DNA of 64,000 bases from Sitta carolinensis (GCA_032173965.1 CM063285.1:25021660-25085659); one strand, 5' to 3'. Counted from the first letter of the stretch, positions 23,746-36,917 are shown. A program made the numbers and translations. The notes: generated by a model from the letters alone, not told the origin.

Positions 23746-25153
23746 TGTCATGGTTTGACCAGCCCAGGGAAGTGAGCTGGCTGGGTTTGAGATTGGCATT
23801 TTATTGGGCCAATGGAAAGCCTTTTCTGGTTGTTATTCCGTTTGGCAGCAGCCCGGGCAGGTCTCTCTCCCCCCGGCTGTCAGAGCACACACCTCTGCCC
23901 TCTCTGCCCTGGCTGAGTGTTGGGCAGGGGAGGCCCCGCGGGCCAGGCAGGCTCGGCTGATTGGGGAACATCTGCGGCACAGAGTCTGCTCTGCTGCTGG
24001 CCCAGCTGAACCTGCTCTGGGAGCCGGGGAGAGGGGGAGGCACCGTGAGGCAGGATGGAACACCTGAGGAGACACAGGGGTGCAAAAGGGATTCTGGGAT
24101 CTGTCCAACTCTTCCCCCTGGCTGCAGGTGACCAGCGAGCGGCTGCCTTTGGACCTGGACCCTCTGAGAGCTGCAACACCCCCAGCACGGCTGTGAAATG
24201 GGACACCATGGACTGCCACAGCTGGACACTGTCTCTTGTTAACTCTTTCAGGGCATCAGTGCACAGATGGGACCTGGAAAGACTCCATCCTCTCTCCAGT
24301 GGGAGAAAATTAGAATGCAGATGTGTAAAGACCACATGAAGTATCAAAGTCAGTCAAGAAGGAGTGAAAGTCCAGGTGGAAGGAGTGTGGGAAGTTGCTT
24401 TTGAGCTGCAAAAGACTCTTGCAAACAATGGTGGTTGGCTATAACATATTGAAATGTTTCCTTTAAACCATAAAGAAGTATGGGGGAGATAAAAGACTTC
24501 AAATTGTAGACCTGAGCAAAGGAGTAAAATGTTGAGGGGACTGTTGATTTCATGAGAAGTTGAACAGAGAGATGAAGTGATAAAGACTCTTTGCCCTTGA
24601 AAAAGAAGTGAATCTCTGTTCCTTGGAGGTGAAGGTGGTCCCAAAGATAAATAAAGAGAACCTTTGTTTTTAGCAGTTATCTTTAAAATAAGACCCCCTA
24701 CATCGATGTGGCCCAGAGACACAACTGTGAACATGGGAGGAGTTTCATGAACACAAAGGATCCGGGCGGTTGCTGCTCATGAAGAATGGATCTACAAGAG
24801 AACTGTTTTCTTGTGGGGAAATTGACCATAGCGAAGGAGAGGTGCTTCCCTCCCTAAGTGAACTGAAGAAAGACTGTTTTAGAGGGGGAAAACTGACTGA
24901 GATTTCTGAGTGTTGTTTTCTTTACATTGTTTGTTGGGAGAAAAGAAGGTGTGGGGAGGGAGAAAGAGTGTTTTGAAGGTTTCATCATCATTCTTGTTGT
25001 TGTTTCTTTTAGTTTTTTTAATGTTAGTTAATAAAGTCTTATTACTTTTAAACTTAAGCCTGCTTTGCTCTTGATTGGGAACTTTCAAACTGTCAAACTC
25101 AAACCAAAACAGAAATTGGTGTTTCTGCCTGGTTTCAAATTGATACCATGACA
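23746..25153 (+). mobile_element. Long solo LTR, second copy (1.41 kb), intact ends and TSD
   Basis: The element starts TGTCATGGTTTGACC and ends GATACCATGACA. The terminal inverted repeat is TGTCATGGT / ACCATGACA (9 bp). It is flanked on both sides by ACCAT (23741-23745 and 25154-25158), a perfect 5-bp target duplication. A polyadenylation signal AATAAA lies at 25030-25035, about 120 bp before the 3' end, in the same place as in the copy at 6526. The first part (about 23830-24190) is GC-rich. No retroviral gene is present, so it is a solo LTR in plus orientation. Intact ends make it younger than, or better preserved than, the copy at 6526. The overlapping open frames at 23801-24347 on both strands reflect the GC-rich sequence and have no recognised domain. 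The 5-bp duplication fits several avian ERV classes; the class is not assigned. Confidence 0.88.
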
Positions 25154-26157
25154 ACCATTCACTGTAGTAAAAGCCATGGCTATTCAACATGAGGTCCTCA
25201 GTTGTTACTCCTGACTTAAGAAACTCAATGTTAGCATTTGTTGTTTGTGAGGGTGCATTTTCATTTCTCTGAGAGCATTATTAGGGAAGATATATGAGAA
25301 AAGTTAAGCGCAAACTATTCTTTGCTAGGTAAAGTCGTGGTGTGTAGTCTTAGTGGTTGTGCAATGGCAAAGATGTTCTTGGCAAGTGAATGCACACTCA
25401 TCCTTAGTTTGTCTGTTTGCACTGATTATGGTACCACCTGAAATATAACTAACATGAGCTTTCTAAATCAGGTGAAACAACAGGACATCTAAGTTCTCAG
25501 GACTGCATATGTGAGAACAAGAACTACCTTGAGTCTTTTTTGGGGTATAACCCAGACCAGTACAAGCCAGCTGCTTAAGTCTCACTCCAACATCATTGCT
25601 GCTCTGACTTCTTTTTCACACTTTGATTAATGCTTTGTGCTTCCAAAATTCATTGTAGATGGAGACACATTGTGTTTTTCTTCTATCCTTGCTAGAAGAT
25701 TGTGAAGTGGTGACTAAAATAAAATAAATTATGCCTACATCTTGAACTTTGTGAAAATATGCAAAATTGAGACCACAGCTTGATGTCCCAATGGTCAGTG
25801 TCATAGAGGAGAATTATTATCGGAATAAGTCTACACCAGAGACATGGCCTCACATTTTTTTGTAATCTGCATTGTCCTTCTAGGTCTTAAATCATTGACA
25901 TAATTACACTGAAATGAAACCATCTATGGTTTCACCGACTTAGTCATTAGACTATAAAAGCATTCACTGAGATTATGCAAATTCAAATAATTCCTGTTTA
26001 ACTCAGCTGCAAATGATCGGCATGTCTTTGTTTAGAATATTTACATATACTCAAGATACATCCATTTCTTTGACTATTGGAAAAAAGCTGGAAAGCTTGG
26101 TTTTGTTAATATTACACATCCCCCACTGATCACTAATTTTCTGGATCAATGATGTTT

Positions 26158-26181
26158 TTGCAGAACATTTTTGTTCTGCAA
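26158..26181. repeat. Perfect inverted repeat, 10-bp arms, 4-nt loop
   Basis: TTGCAGAACA (26158-26167) and TGTTCTGCAA (26172-26181) are exact reverse complements with a TTTT loop. The arms resemble an imperfect steroid-receptor half-site pair (AGAACA / TGTTCT), but the 4-nt loop adds to a spacing that differs from the canonical 3 nt. Function is unknown. Confidence 0.85.
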
Positions 26182-27670
26182 TTTCCAATAATTTTCATAG
26201 ACAGACCTTTTTGCTCCACCTATTGTACATATTCTGCCATCCCTGCAAAACAACATGAATGTCTTATTAGACACTGAATCTCAGGTAATTAATATCCTAT
26301 CACTTGAGTAATAAAACAATTAATGCTGCATCATTTTTATGCCTAACAAGCATAGCTAAAAGTTTCCTACAATAAATGAGATTTCTGAGCTTATATATTT
26401 TTTAAATTTCCATCATGTCCTTAAAATGATGGTGTAGATGAGAGACTTTTTGGGCCACTGAAGGCAGTTTTAGAATAGAGTTCTGGAATAAGCCCCACTC
26501 ATCATTTCTCAGTCTTTCTACTAATTTAAAAATGTTTTCTCTATTTAAACATACTTTGTTTAAATCTGATATGCAGTCAAAAAAAAAGCTATGCATATGG
26601 GTAGTACATTTATAAGACTATTTCAATACTGTAATAAACACTGAAAAATACCTTGAAGAGTATGGTTAAATTGAATTTGAATGGACTTAAGTGTTACTGA
26701 TTCCAGAGAAAAACAACTTCTGTTTTTCAGTTATAGATTTGTTAGTTTGTATGTTTGATTGATTCTGGTAACAGTAACATAAAATTCTAAGAAATGTGAT
26801 AGAATGATCTACTTTCTGGAGTCTATTTGGGTGGTTTGTTTTGTTTTTTGGGGGGAAGTTAGTTTATTTATTTGGCTTTATTTTTTCTTAGATGCTTTAA
26901 AGGTGGTTAGATAATATACTGAGTCACTGCCGTGAGAGTAAAATTATGAACAGAGTGGAAAAAAAAAGCATTAGGATTTCCTGACCTTGTCTGAAGTGGT
27001 GCACTGAATTTATCTGTATTTTCATTCTTTAGCAGTTGAACTTTCTTTTGTTTTTAAATCATTTTTCCAGACAAGATGTTTGTAGAGCAACAGATTTTAT
27101 CTGTTGGTTTTTTATTGGGGTCTGGTGAAGATTTTTTGCTATTTTGTAGGCTTAGTTGTCCAAAATAATGGCTTTACATACTCTCAAGCAGTTCCACAAG
27201 ATGTGATTATATTTTTTTGTCATGTTCTTTTGTACTGATTTTTCTTTGTGTATTTTCTCTTAGTGAATGTTTGTAAAAATTAATTCTTAATAGTTTTTCT
27301 TGACTTGTCTTTATCTTACTGCAGAATTATATTTATTTTTTCTATATAAAAATAATTTAATTAATTTTTGAGTTTCAGTGAACCTTGCAGGCTTGTAAAA
27401 CCTATTAAGAAGTCTATTAAAGTTTACTAAATTTCATGTAATCCCACTGCTCTCCTTTTGTCAATAAGCTTTTTATTTTATCAGTTGCTAAAGTGTTTTC
27501 ACTTCTGTCTTTATTTACAATTCCAGACTTCATAATGAAAGAATGCATTTTTGGTAACAGTAGGTGGAAATCTGTAATAAAGGATGAAATTCTTCTCATT
27601 GGTGTCTAGCTCCTGTAAGTGGATATTAGATGTCTCTGGACCAAAAATCTCACTGCTTCCTTTTTATTAC

Positions 27671-27716
27671 AAAAAAAAAAAAACAAAAAACCAACAAACA
27701 AACAAACAAACAAACC
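27671..27716. repeat. Poly-A followed by (CAAA)n microsatellite
   Basis: A13 run followed by an A/C stretch that becomes a regular CAAA tetranucleotide array from about 27693. Confidence 0.9.
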
Positions 27717-30012
27717 CACAAAAACTATCATCTTCAATCAAACAGACCATTTATATCTCTTAAATTCATACTACTTTCATATAACAAAACAAAATTTATG
27801 ATTAGTTTCTAAGACATGAACAAACTATGAATCAAGAGTGCTAAAGTACATCCTTTTAATGTTATCATTCTAGGTGTTGATAGATGTTGACATAGAAAAT
27901 AGTGAAGGTTGTGGGGTACAGAGCTCTTTCCAAATAAGGATAATTTTTGGGAGGTCAGGGAAGAAAGGAAGAAGGGCTTAGGAGTTCTTGATTTTGGAAT
28001 TACCATTGGGAGGCCAGTCATGGTCTCGTGCTCACAGTGCCAATCTCAACAGCTAGTTATACCACTGTGAGTCTGCACTCAAAGTGGAGGGAAGTAAATT
28101 TTGCTCTTGATGAAAATCTGACTTGTAGCACTCTGAGGGGTATGTGCAAGTACAAAGAGTTGAGATAATACGTTATTATTCTGCAGATGGAAAAACAAGC
28201 ATTAATGTGCTTTGTAGAGCTTCTAAGCCAGTTACACCTAAGCCAGTTTGAAGGTGTATAATGACAACAGTGAGGTATTTAATACAATTATGTATTCTGC
28301 CCACCAGGAAGGGAAACTATGCCTTGATACTGTACCAATGTAACAGAATGCCCAACCCTTCAACCTGTCAGGTCCCTCTGAATGGCAGAACAGCCTTTAG
28401 ATGTTTCAGTTTCATAGCACCAACAAATGTTACAGTTTGTTTCCTGAATGATCTGGAAGTGCTCTGAAAGAGCTGCCCATTTTACCTTCAGTCTTTCATA
28501 TTTTGTACTTTCAGATCATCCAGTGAAAGAACTACTTAAATAAGAGTTAAATAGCCCACAGAGTCTGGATTTGGACTGACAGAAACTTTGTGTCTTACTC
28601 TAAAACTCCAGTTTGCTTTATTTCTATTGCATTAATTGTCTGAAATGTGTATGTATGGAGTTTAAAAATATACTGACTTTTCTGTCTTTTAGTACATTTC
28701 AGAGGTAAATAATAAGTACAAAATCTCTTCCTACAATAAAAGATCTGTAAATATTAGAGTGCATTGTTTGTTGCTTTTTCTGCCTCAAATCTTTTTCTCT
28801 CTTGTTTCTGACTTTTTTAGCCATTGAGCTATTTTATGTCCTGGAATTTGCCACTTTGATTTTTCTAAACTTTCCTCTAGCTCAGTGATTTATTGATTAA
28901 GAACAGAATCAATTCAGAATTAAAAAAACAAATGGTTTTGTGTGGCACACTTTGACAGTTTTTGTTTTGTTTGGCACCTCATTACTTCATGTCTTTTTTA
29001 CCCAGAGTTTGTTTACTTTTTAGTCATATTTCTTCTTCATATGTTTATGCTGCCTCCTGACCCATGCCACTTACACCTGGTGTGCTTTCATGCTTTACCT
29101 GGTTATGTAGCAAAGTCCTACATATTTTCAGGTTGCAACTGCTTGGGCTGGGACAGTGATTCCTAATTTGCCTTGGCCATTTCCAGTAACATTTGAACAG
29201 CTATGTTTCATCACTTGGTCAAAGATAATGCTTATGAAAAGATCTCAGTGGCGGTCTAGAGAAGCCAGAACACTCAAGGTTATACACTTGGTAATTTTGT
29301 TTATTTATTTAAATGTTGAATGTTTTGCTCAAAATACTATTGCTTTCACCAAAAGGTGTAGTAATGATTACTAAGAGGAAAGGAATGCAAATGCTTTCTG
29401 AGAAGCAGAAAAAGATTGGTTTGCTGTGAAGTAATATGCTCTGATTTAAACACTTGTCATTTGTTTATTTCAATTCTGTTTTCAAAAGCCGACAAATTTG
29501 TGTTCTGCCCTGGAACGAATGCTGATTGTTTAAGCTGAACTCTTTCTGCTGTCCCTCTATATCTGCCTGATTGTTGTCTAAAGAGCAGGAACATGGGAAG
29601 GCCAGAGGGATGAGCCTCTGGCATCATGAATTAAAAGGCCGTTGCTGGTTGCAAACCAAAACACTAAGAGGCAAAACAACAGGCTAAGATCTTGCTTCTG
29701 TGTTTCACTGTCTAAGGTTTTATTGCATTTCTAGAAAGAATCCAATCTCGGACTTTTGTGTACAGGGTAATTAATTTCATTTTTTATCATGGAATACATA
29801 TATATTTACCCTATGGACCAAAATCCTGGCTTTGAAAAGAGTGTTCAACATAAATCTTACTAGATATTGAAATATTTTCAACATATTTTTCTTTTACCGA
29901 AGGTAAATATTTTAGAGATGGCTTGATATAAAAAGACTATTTGAAAACTGTTAAATCATATTTAGATTAATTGTGTTTAGTACTTAAATGATATATATCA
30001 CTAATATTTAAT

Positions 30013-30152
30013 TATAGGATCATAGAAGAGTTTGGGTTAAAAGGGATCTCAAAAAACATGAAGTTCTAATCCACCTGCCATGGCCAGGGACATCTTGCAC
30101 AAGACCATGCTGCTCAAAGCTGTCACCAACTTGAGCTTGTACATTTCCAAGC
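30013..30152 (-). mobile_element. CR1 LINE 3' end, minus strand, about 140 bp
   Basis: On the plus strand it reads AGGATCATAGAAGAGTTTGG, then GGGATCTCAAAAA and CCACCTGCCATGGCCAGGGA, the complement of the 3' end of CR1 with its terminal octamer partly decayed. Only the 3' UTR remains. It fades after about 30152. Confidence 0.9.
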
Positions 30153-30159
30153 ATAAAGT

Positions 30160-31255
30160 ATTAATTTTATTATTGTCAAACATAAAACATGATTACCTTT
30201 ATGTAGGTCATATTTTTGCAATTTTTGTTTTCCCTTCAGATAGTTAAGTGTTGTTTGAAATACGTGATTCAGCAAGGCATTTTGCTGACACAAAAATAAA
30301 AATTGAACCATATTTATGCAAAAACAGGCGAGCATAACTTTAAAAATGTGTTTCGCATAAAAAATACCTCCTCAGAGCTTTTACCATCATGATAGACTAA
30401 ACAGTCTGGGTGCCTGAGGCTCTGAAGAAGAAGCTCTTGCTCTCCTGTGACAGTTATTCAAAGCATAGCTGGAGGAGGCCAGCTCTCGTGGTTGGACAAG
30501 TAGACCATGACAGTCCTTCCCTGAGGTTTAAATATGCTGTACTGACATTACTACAAAACCCATTGTTATCGCTGTGTTAGTTTAAACACTGACCTACTCT
30601 CATCCTTGGATTAATGAACACCATCACAGCACTTTTATTTTGTACTTTAATTGAGTAATGATCTCTGGGGCCAAGTGCTCTATGTGTAAAACTACTATTG
30701 ATCTCAGTGGAAAGGGACAGTATCTGCTTTTCTCAAGGCAGAAGAGATGATTAAAAACCATGAGGAATTAACTAAGACATGGGAACCTAAATTTAGTCGT
30801 GGTCAGTACATCATTCTCACTTGTTCCTTCTCATTCTTGCCCTGAATATCTTTCCAGCAAGGATTGTTAGAGGAAAAGCATGAGGGTAGTGGGAGTTTGC
30901 TGTACTTTCCTAAGATAACAAATAATGTCAGCCTTAATTTTCTTCTGCTGGTGTGTACCGCCACTGCCCTGTAGTCTGGAGTCTTGTTCAGATCTAACAC
31001 TTTGGAGGGTTGATGCTTCCTCTCTACACCATTATTATTCTTAAAAATGCAGAAAGGTCTGAGTCACAAAGGGAACTTTGAAATTGTGTTTCATCTTTGT
31101 AATGGCTTGTCATATTTAATACAGTTGCTTTAATATGAAAATAAAATGCACATCTGTAAACTGTTTGTGGAAAAAAAAAATCTACTGCTTGTATTTAAAA
31201 TCTCCTCCAGAACATAATCCTTCAACATTGTGAAAATGTAATTTATACTTATATA

Positions 31256-31290
<35 letters not shown>

Positions 31291-31965
31291 GTGGTGGGTG
31301 CCTCTCTCTTTCTGGAAATAAGTTTAGTTAGGCTTAGAAGGATCACTGACAGTGAGTTTGTCCTGATCTATTTCAACTAAATTTTTTGTTTACTAATAGT
31401 GTTTGTCTAGGCAAGAATAGTTTTAGAAAAAAGGGCCAGCATAGCTCAGGGAGTATTGAAGATTATCTTACTGATCTAAACACTTTCAGTATACATGTTC
31501 ACTTTGTGAGTTCAAAAGGGGTTCTAGTGTGTAGAGGGACTTGACTGTTTTCCCTGAAGTCCTTAGCATGATGGGTATGACAGCTTAAATCTAAAAACAC
31601 TTGGAGGGGTATTTTTATTATTGTTTTTTAAACAAAAGACACTTATAGGAATCTGGAAATTTTGATGAAGTATCATTAAATTAAAAGATCCAAGTATTTT
31701 GGTAAGTTTCCTATCCTCCTGAAACTGGATTTGAAAGCAATCTTTTAGTTTGATTTTGATTTGAGCTTCTATGTTTCCAACATTTATTACTTTTAATTTG
31801 TTTAATTATCTACTTCATAATGCATATTATGAAATTTTCATGATTTTACATGGACTCTTAAAAATTGAGTACTTTAACTAATTTATATATTTTTATAAAT
31901 AAAATGTGACTAATAAAATGTGACTTTAAAATGTGAGCTAATATAAGTCAATAAAAGATTATAAG
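30160..31965. other. AT-rich unique non-coding DNA with a (TA)n microsatellite
   Basis: No gene or transposon is recognised apart from the TA array at 31261-31287. A GC-richer patch near 30400-30520 is unassigned. Confidence 0.55.
31261..31287. repeat. (TA)13 microsatellite
   Basis: Uninterrupted TA dinucleotide repeat, preceded by imperfect AT-rich sequence. Confidence 0.95.
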
Positions 31966-31970
31966 ACTTC

Positions 31971-32746
31971 TGTCATGGTTTAACCTCTGTATGCAGCAAT
32001 GCCCCTGGACAGCTTCCTGATCACCACCCAGCATTGTGGTAGAGAAGAGAATTGGAAGAGTAAAAGCCAAAAACTCATGGGTAGAGATAAAGACAGTCCA
32101 ATATGGAAAGCAAAAGCTGCACATCCAATTAATTAACATGGTCATGCAGGTGTTGAGTCATGAACGGCCCAGAAAACCCAGTCTCCATCAAATGTAATTG
32201 TTGCTTGAGAATACATACACCTTAGCCCTGAACAACCCTCTTCCTCCTTCCCCCAGCTTTTATTGCTGAACAAAAATGTTATATGGTGTTCCCACCATAT
32301 GGTGTATTCCTTTGATCAGTCAGGGTCAACTGTTCTGGCCACATCCCCTCCCAATTTCTTGTGCACCCCAGCCCCCTCCCCAGTGGAGAGGCAGAAGAAG
32401 CAGAAAATTCTTCAATTCTCTTTCAGCACTGTGCAGAGATAGCTGAAATATCCTTGAAGTATCAACTGTATTTTGGTCACAAATGCAAAACATAGACACA
32501 TAAAAGTTGCTTCGATGAAAACTAAGTTTATGACTGACAAAATTAGCTTAGCTGTTTACATAAAAGTGACATGGATAAAATCAGTTCCACTTAGCCTGCT
32601 TTTTTATAATAAATGTTGTCATAAATTGAACCTTTTCTGAAGCACCCCTCTGGTATCAACACTGTTTTGGTTCAAAGTACAAAACATAGCACCATACAAA
32701 GTTCAATGAAGAAAATTACTTCTTTTCCAGATGAAACCACTAGACA
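31971..32746 (-). mobile_element. ERV LTR, minus strand, with internal duplication
   Basis: The left edge TGTCATGGTTTAACC is the complement of the GGTTAAACCAYGACA end typical of a widespread avian LTR type. The block then shows the complement of the usual U5/R part (AGATAAAGACAGTCCAATA at about 32085-32103), and the U3 segments CCATATGGTGTATTCCTTTG, GTCAGGGTCAACTGTTCTGG and CCTCCCAATTTCTTGTGCAC in order. The right end near 32746 (AAACCACTAGACA) is a decayed form of the start of this LTR. A segment matching the terminal part of U3 occurs twice, at about 32461-32530 and 32656-32727. No clear target duplication was seen. The minus-strand open frame at 31948-32145 lies partly inside and is not a gene. 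Confidence 0.8.
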
Positions 32747-32749
32747 CCT

Positions 32750-35700
32750 CCAATTACTTTTCAGTTTGTTTTTTTTTTCCCACGAATTGAGTGCCATGGT
32801 TTTCATGTACTTTTTGACACTGTAGTGGTTTTAGTCAGTTTCTTATTTTTTTTTTACTCCTAGGTGGGAATAGAAACCAGTCCTGAACACTTTTGCTTTT
32901 TTTTTTTTTTTCTTACATGACTGTGTAATCCTGACAGCTATAGCCTGTATTTGCATGAAAGCATGTATTTATGCCAGAAGTTTGGAGGGCTTGAGGTCAT
33001 CTAGAAGCTAGCTGAGCACTGACAGAACTGGGATGTGTTTTGCATAAAATGTACAAAAACATCATCCAAAGATAGAAGTCTCTTTGCAACGCCATGTCTA
33101 AGAAACAGAATTTGAATTACTCTACTGGACTTGGCTCAGTTCTGTTGAGGGGATGGGGTTTTTGGCCACTCATTTAGAGTTGCTCACACATGAAGCTCTC
33201 TTCAGCACATTGAATGGTGTAGAGTCTCTCTTGAAATATATTCCTTGTTCAGCATATTTGTTGATGTGCATCCTCATCTCTCCCACAGTCATGGAGACAC
33301 TTGTGAGATTTCACAGCCCACGGGAGCGTACAAAATTGTCAAATGGATAACTTCTTTTTGTGCATCGAAATAGAAATAGCTCTCCTTAGCCGTGGGATTT
33401 CATGCCTTTATTCCTGCTTCTGGCTGCCATCATGAGCTCTGAGCTTGCAAGTGGGTGATGTATATTTAGTTTCTTGCTACGTCACTTGCAAAAATGCTGG
33501 CCAGTTCATTCAAAATGACATTAGTACTTTTGTCAACTGTATTGCAGATCAGTAGATACTTATCTTACAGTGGATTATAAAAGGTAAAAACTTGAATTTG
33601 TATCTCTATAGTACTTTGGTAAGTACAGAGCAAATAATTTAATTGTGGTCATTTTATTGACAGATGGTACTTGGCTGATGTTTTTTCACCTCACTCTAAG
33701 AAAAAGCAAAGAAATACTTGAGCAGTAAAGATGAGAGAAGAAAAAGAAGAGGTGAAAAAGCTTAGGAAATGTGGGGACTATGTATATAAGCAGCACTGAT
33801 TTAAAAACAAAAAATATTAAGAAACTTGTCTGTCTATGAGTGCACAGCAGACCATTTCCACTTAAGCTAAAGCTCTCCAGATGCTGATATAACTTCATTT
33901 ACAAACAAAAATAAACTCAATACTTAAGGGGGAACAAAATAAGAAGCAATTGTTTTTAGAAGAATAAAAAGGAAGAGAAGATTTTGGTTGATTCTATAGT
34001 TTCCTCCCCTCATCTCAAAATGGAAGTGGTGGAATGGACAGCAATTCAGAGAAGGATGAAGAAAGGCCTTGGAACAAGCTTTGTACAACAAACAACTTTC
34101 AGAAATAGATGAGTGGGAGTTAAACTAAAAGTGAAAAGGAACACAAAAATAGGCTGGAGAGGAAATTTAGAGAAAAACTAATATTTTCTTCTGCGCAAAA
34201 AATCTTGAAAAATCAAGTTAAGCTAATAAGGAGGCATGGTCAAAAGAAGTAATGCAGCCATTTCTTCTGCAATCGATCTCATTTATGAAATTCCTTCTCA
34301 GTTTGTTTTGGATGGGAACCTTGCATTAACTTCAGGACAAGGCTGGGTAATTGTGGAGAATGCATTCCCTGAGCATGCTAGACAGCTACAAATCAAGCTG
34401 AGTTTAAAAGAGATGAAAGATGAGAGAGTACTCAAATTATTATCCCATTCTTCATCCTAGGCATCCATTTTTTGGAGGCAGAGGCAAAGTCCTGAGCTAA
34501 CTGGACTTCAAGTCTAATTTATGGCAGATGTTTTGTCTCAGTTTTTTGTGGAATTGAGGGTGAGGTGGGCTGTGGGGTTTTTGTATGGTTTTATTTTGGT
34601 TTGATTTTTTGTTTTGTTTTTTCAAAGGAGAAAAAAAGATTTATAGTGTCTGAAGAGTTATAACATCATGGTAAAGAAAAGGATGAGCCAGGAGAAGCAG
34701 ATAATGTCATCATAGAAACTGTTAGCGTGACACCTTGTGTACACAAGATTTTGTTTACTTTCTACTATGGCCAATATTAAAACCTTACAAGACCTACATA
34801 ATCATTTTCATTATTTTTTTTGGTGTAAGATTTTTTAAAACTAATTATTTTCAAACAGTTTGCCTTTCTTATTTCTTCAAAGAAATATCTTTAATGAAAA
34901 AGAAAAATAAACAAAGCCAGGAAAACACAGAAGTCCCCAAAACTCCATCTGTTCACAAAGAAAAACAGAGTTGGCTCAGACAGAAAGAAATTTTTCAATT
35001 ATTTTAATTCACCTCTGTTCTGGAAACATTGAAATTGATTGCAGTGGGAAACAGCATAGGGCCATTAAATATGTTTACTTCTCTTCAAATCACTGATTAC
35101 TTTTCTTGAAACTGCTAATGATATTCACACCGTTTAGCAGTGCTTTTCGACCACATATATCATGAAATTCCTCTGCCAACATTGCTGTGGTTTTGCACAG
35201 CGTGGGAGAGATGGGCACGTGAAACAACTCTGTTCTCCTGTGTGGCAGGTGTTCCAGTGAGTGCCCTGGCAGGAATCCTCATATTCTTCTGATGGACAGC
35301 CTCGGGTTAACAACCAGCAGGAAATCCCAGAGCAATGACTCACAGGGCTGGAGTGGAGTCGTGGGCTCCAAGTGCCTGCAAGGCCAGTAATAAACCTTGG
35401 AAAAAGTAAACTGGGTCTGTGGAATGAGGCTGGATGTGAAGTTGGGAAAAACAGTGGGTGTTTGACCACTAAGAAAAGGGTGCCTGAGCGACTTGTGGCA
35501 TGCTAGTGTTGAGTAGAGGATGCAAAGGAGTGGGTGGGGGGATGGATAAGGGTGATAAAGTGCAGGATGGTTCCCTTCTGTTATCTAGTAGACTCTTTTA
35601 TGTACTGAATTAGGCTAAACATTGCTAGCTGTAGGAACTGGCACATATGTATGACTAATTTCACAAGTTGAAGAAATAAGGAAAACATGTTTGGCCCAGT

Positions 35701-36910
35701 ACAATGAGATTAGAATTGAAGATAACAATGCTATTTTTTAGTCTGAAGACTTTTTTTTTCAGTCTGTATGTTTTGGAGATGTGACAGTATAGTCTTGCAA
35801 TTGTGTGATGACCTTAAATATTTCATAAACGTTACTTTTCTATGTTTAGCTGTCAAGGCTAAGACTTATTGTGTCAACTCATTGCTGGCATGAAACTGAA
35901 TATCAAACAGATTCTTACAGCATTCCAGAATGGGTCCTTAGGCTGGCTTGGTCCTAAGACTGAGGTATGCAGAAGAAAATGTGGGAAAAATTTTAACAAA
36001 CAAGGTTAAATTTCTGAACATGACAATGTTTTTTGTTAATTGTTAAGATTATGCATGAGAAAGTGTACTGTTATATGGTCTTGCCTCAAAAATCTCATTG
36101 TCATAGAAGATCCTTCAAGTGCCGTTTTATTTTAGTGAAAAAAAATGCAGCTTTCTATATTCTCTAGGCAGTATAATTTGTATAGTCATGAGTTACAATC
36201 CTGCCCAGAAAAGCTAACAGTTTATAGAACAAACATCAATCTGCTATGCCATGAAAAAGAAATTATTAAAATCTGAACTCTTGTTTTTACAAAACAGTTT
36301 AGTAATAAATCCAAATAAATCCTCATTTCAGTGTTGACATAATCTAGAAATATTATGTTTCATTTAATAGATTTCAGATGAAGTGTTTACCTATTTGAGA
36401 AAAAGCATTTTACTTTCTGCAAAAAGTTCAAAAGTAGATGTCTCCTTTGTTTATGGAAAAAAAATCACAAGAAGTTACCTTGGTATTTATGCAGTGCCCT
36501 TTTATTTTTTTCTTAATGTTGCTTACCAAGACATTTGAAATCTTCATGGATGAGTTTACTTTTCCTGTTTGTGGGTGGTTTGGGTTTTCATTTGTTTTGT
36601 TTTTATACATTATTGAAAATTTAACTCAGAACTACCAGTTCTATGAACTGAATTTTTCTAAAGAGCTTAAAAACATGTGGGAACATCTCTCTTCTGACTG
36701 ATTATTGCAAGCTTGATGTTATTTTTCAGGTTCCTATATCTGATCTTTGTCATGGTGATATATGTAATCTATTTAACTGTTCCAGCTGCACAAAGGCTAG
36801 AATAAATGAATATGCCTCTGTATGGCTAACAAATATTTAGACAATTTTTCTTCTTTATTTAGCTTGCCAAGATAAATTTAAAAAATAAATTTTTACTCAT
36901 CTGAAAAGTA
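32750..36910. other. AT-rich unique non-coding DNA
   Basis: About 4.2 kb with no recognised gene or transposon. T-rich tracts occur near 32769, 32850 and 32900. A GC-richer segment at about 35200-35470 has an open frame on the minus strand (35134-35469, 111 codons) without a recognisable domain. The 74-codon frame at 34236-34460 is also unrecognised. Confidence 0.5.
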
Positions 36911-36917
36911 ATTGAAA

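Larger units (their letters stand above)
25160..30005. other. AT-rich unique non-coding DNA
   Basis: About 4.8 kb without a recognised gene or transposon. It has a hairpin with 10-bp arms (26158-26181), an A/CAAA tract (27671-27716) and a GC-richer segment (about 29480-29640) of unknown nature. Open frames are 60 to 103 codons with no recognisable domain. Confidence 0.5.

Noticed and set aside
23801..24347. Cluster of overlapping frames (87 to 155 codons) on both strands
   Set aside because: GC-rich LTR sequence has few stops; there is no retroviral or cellular domain.
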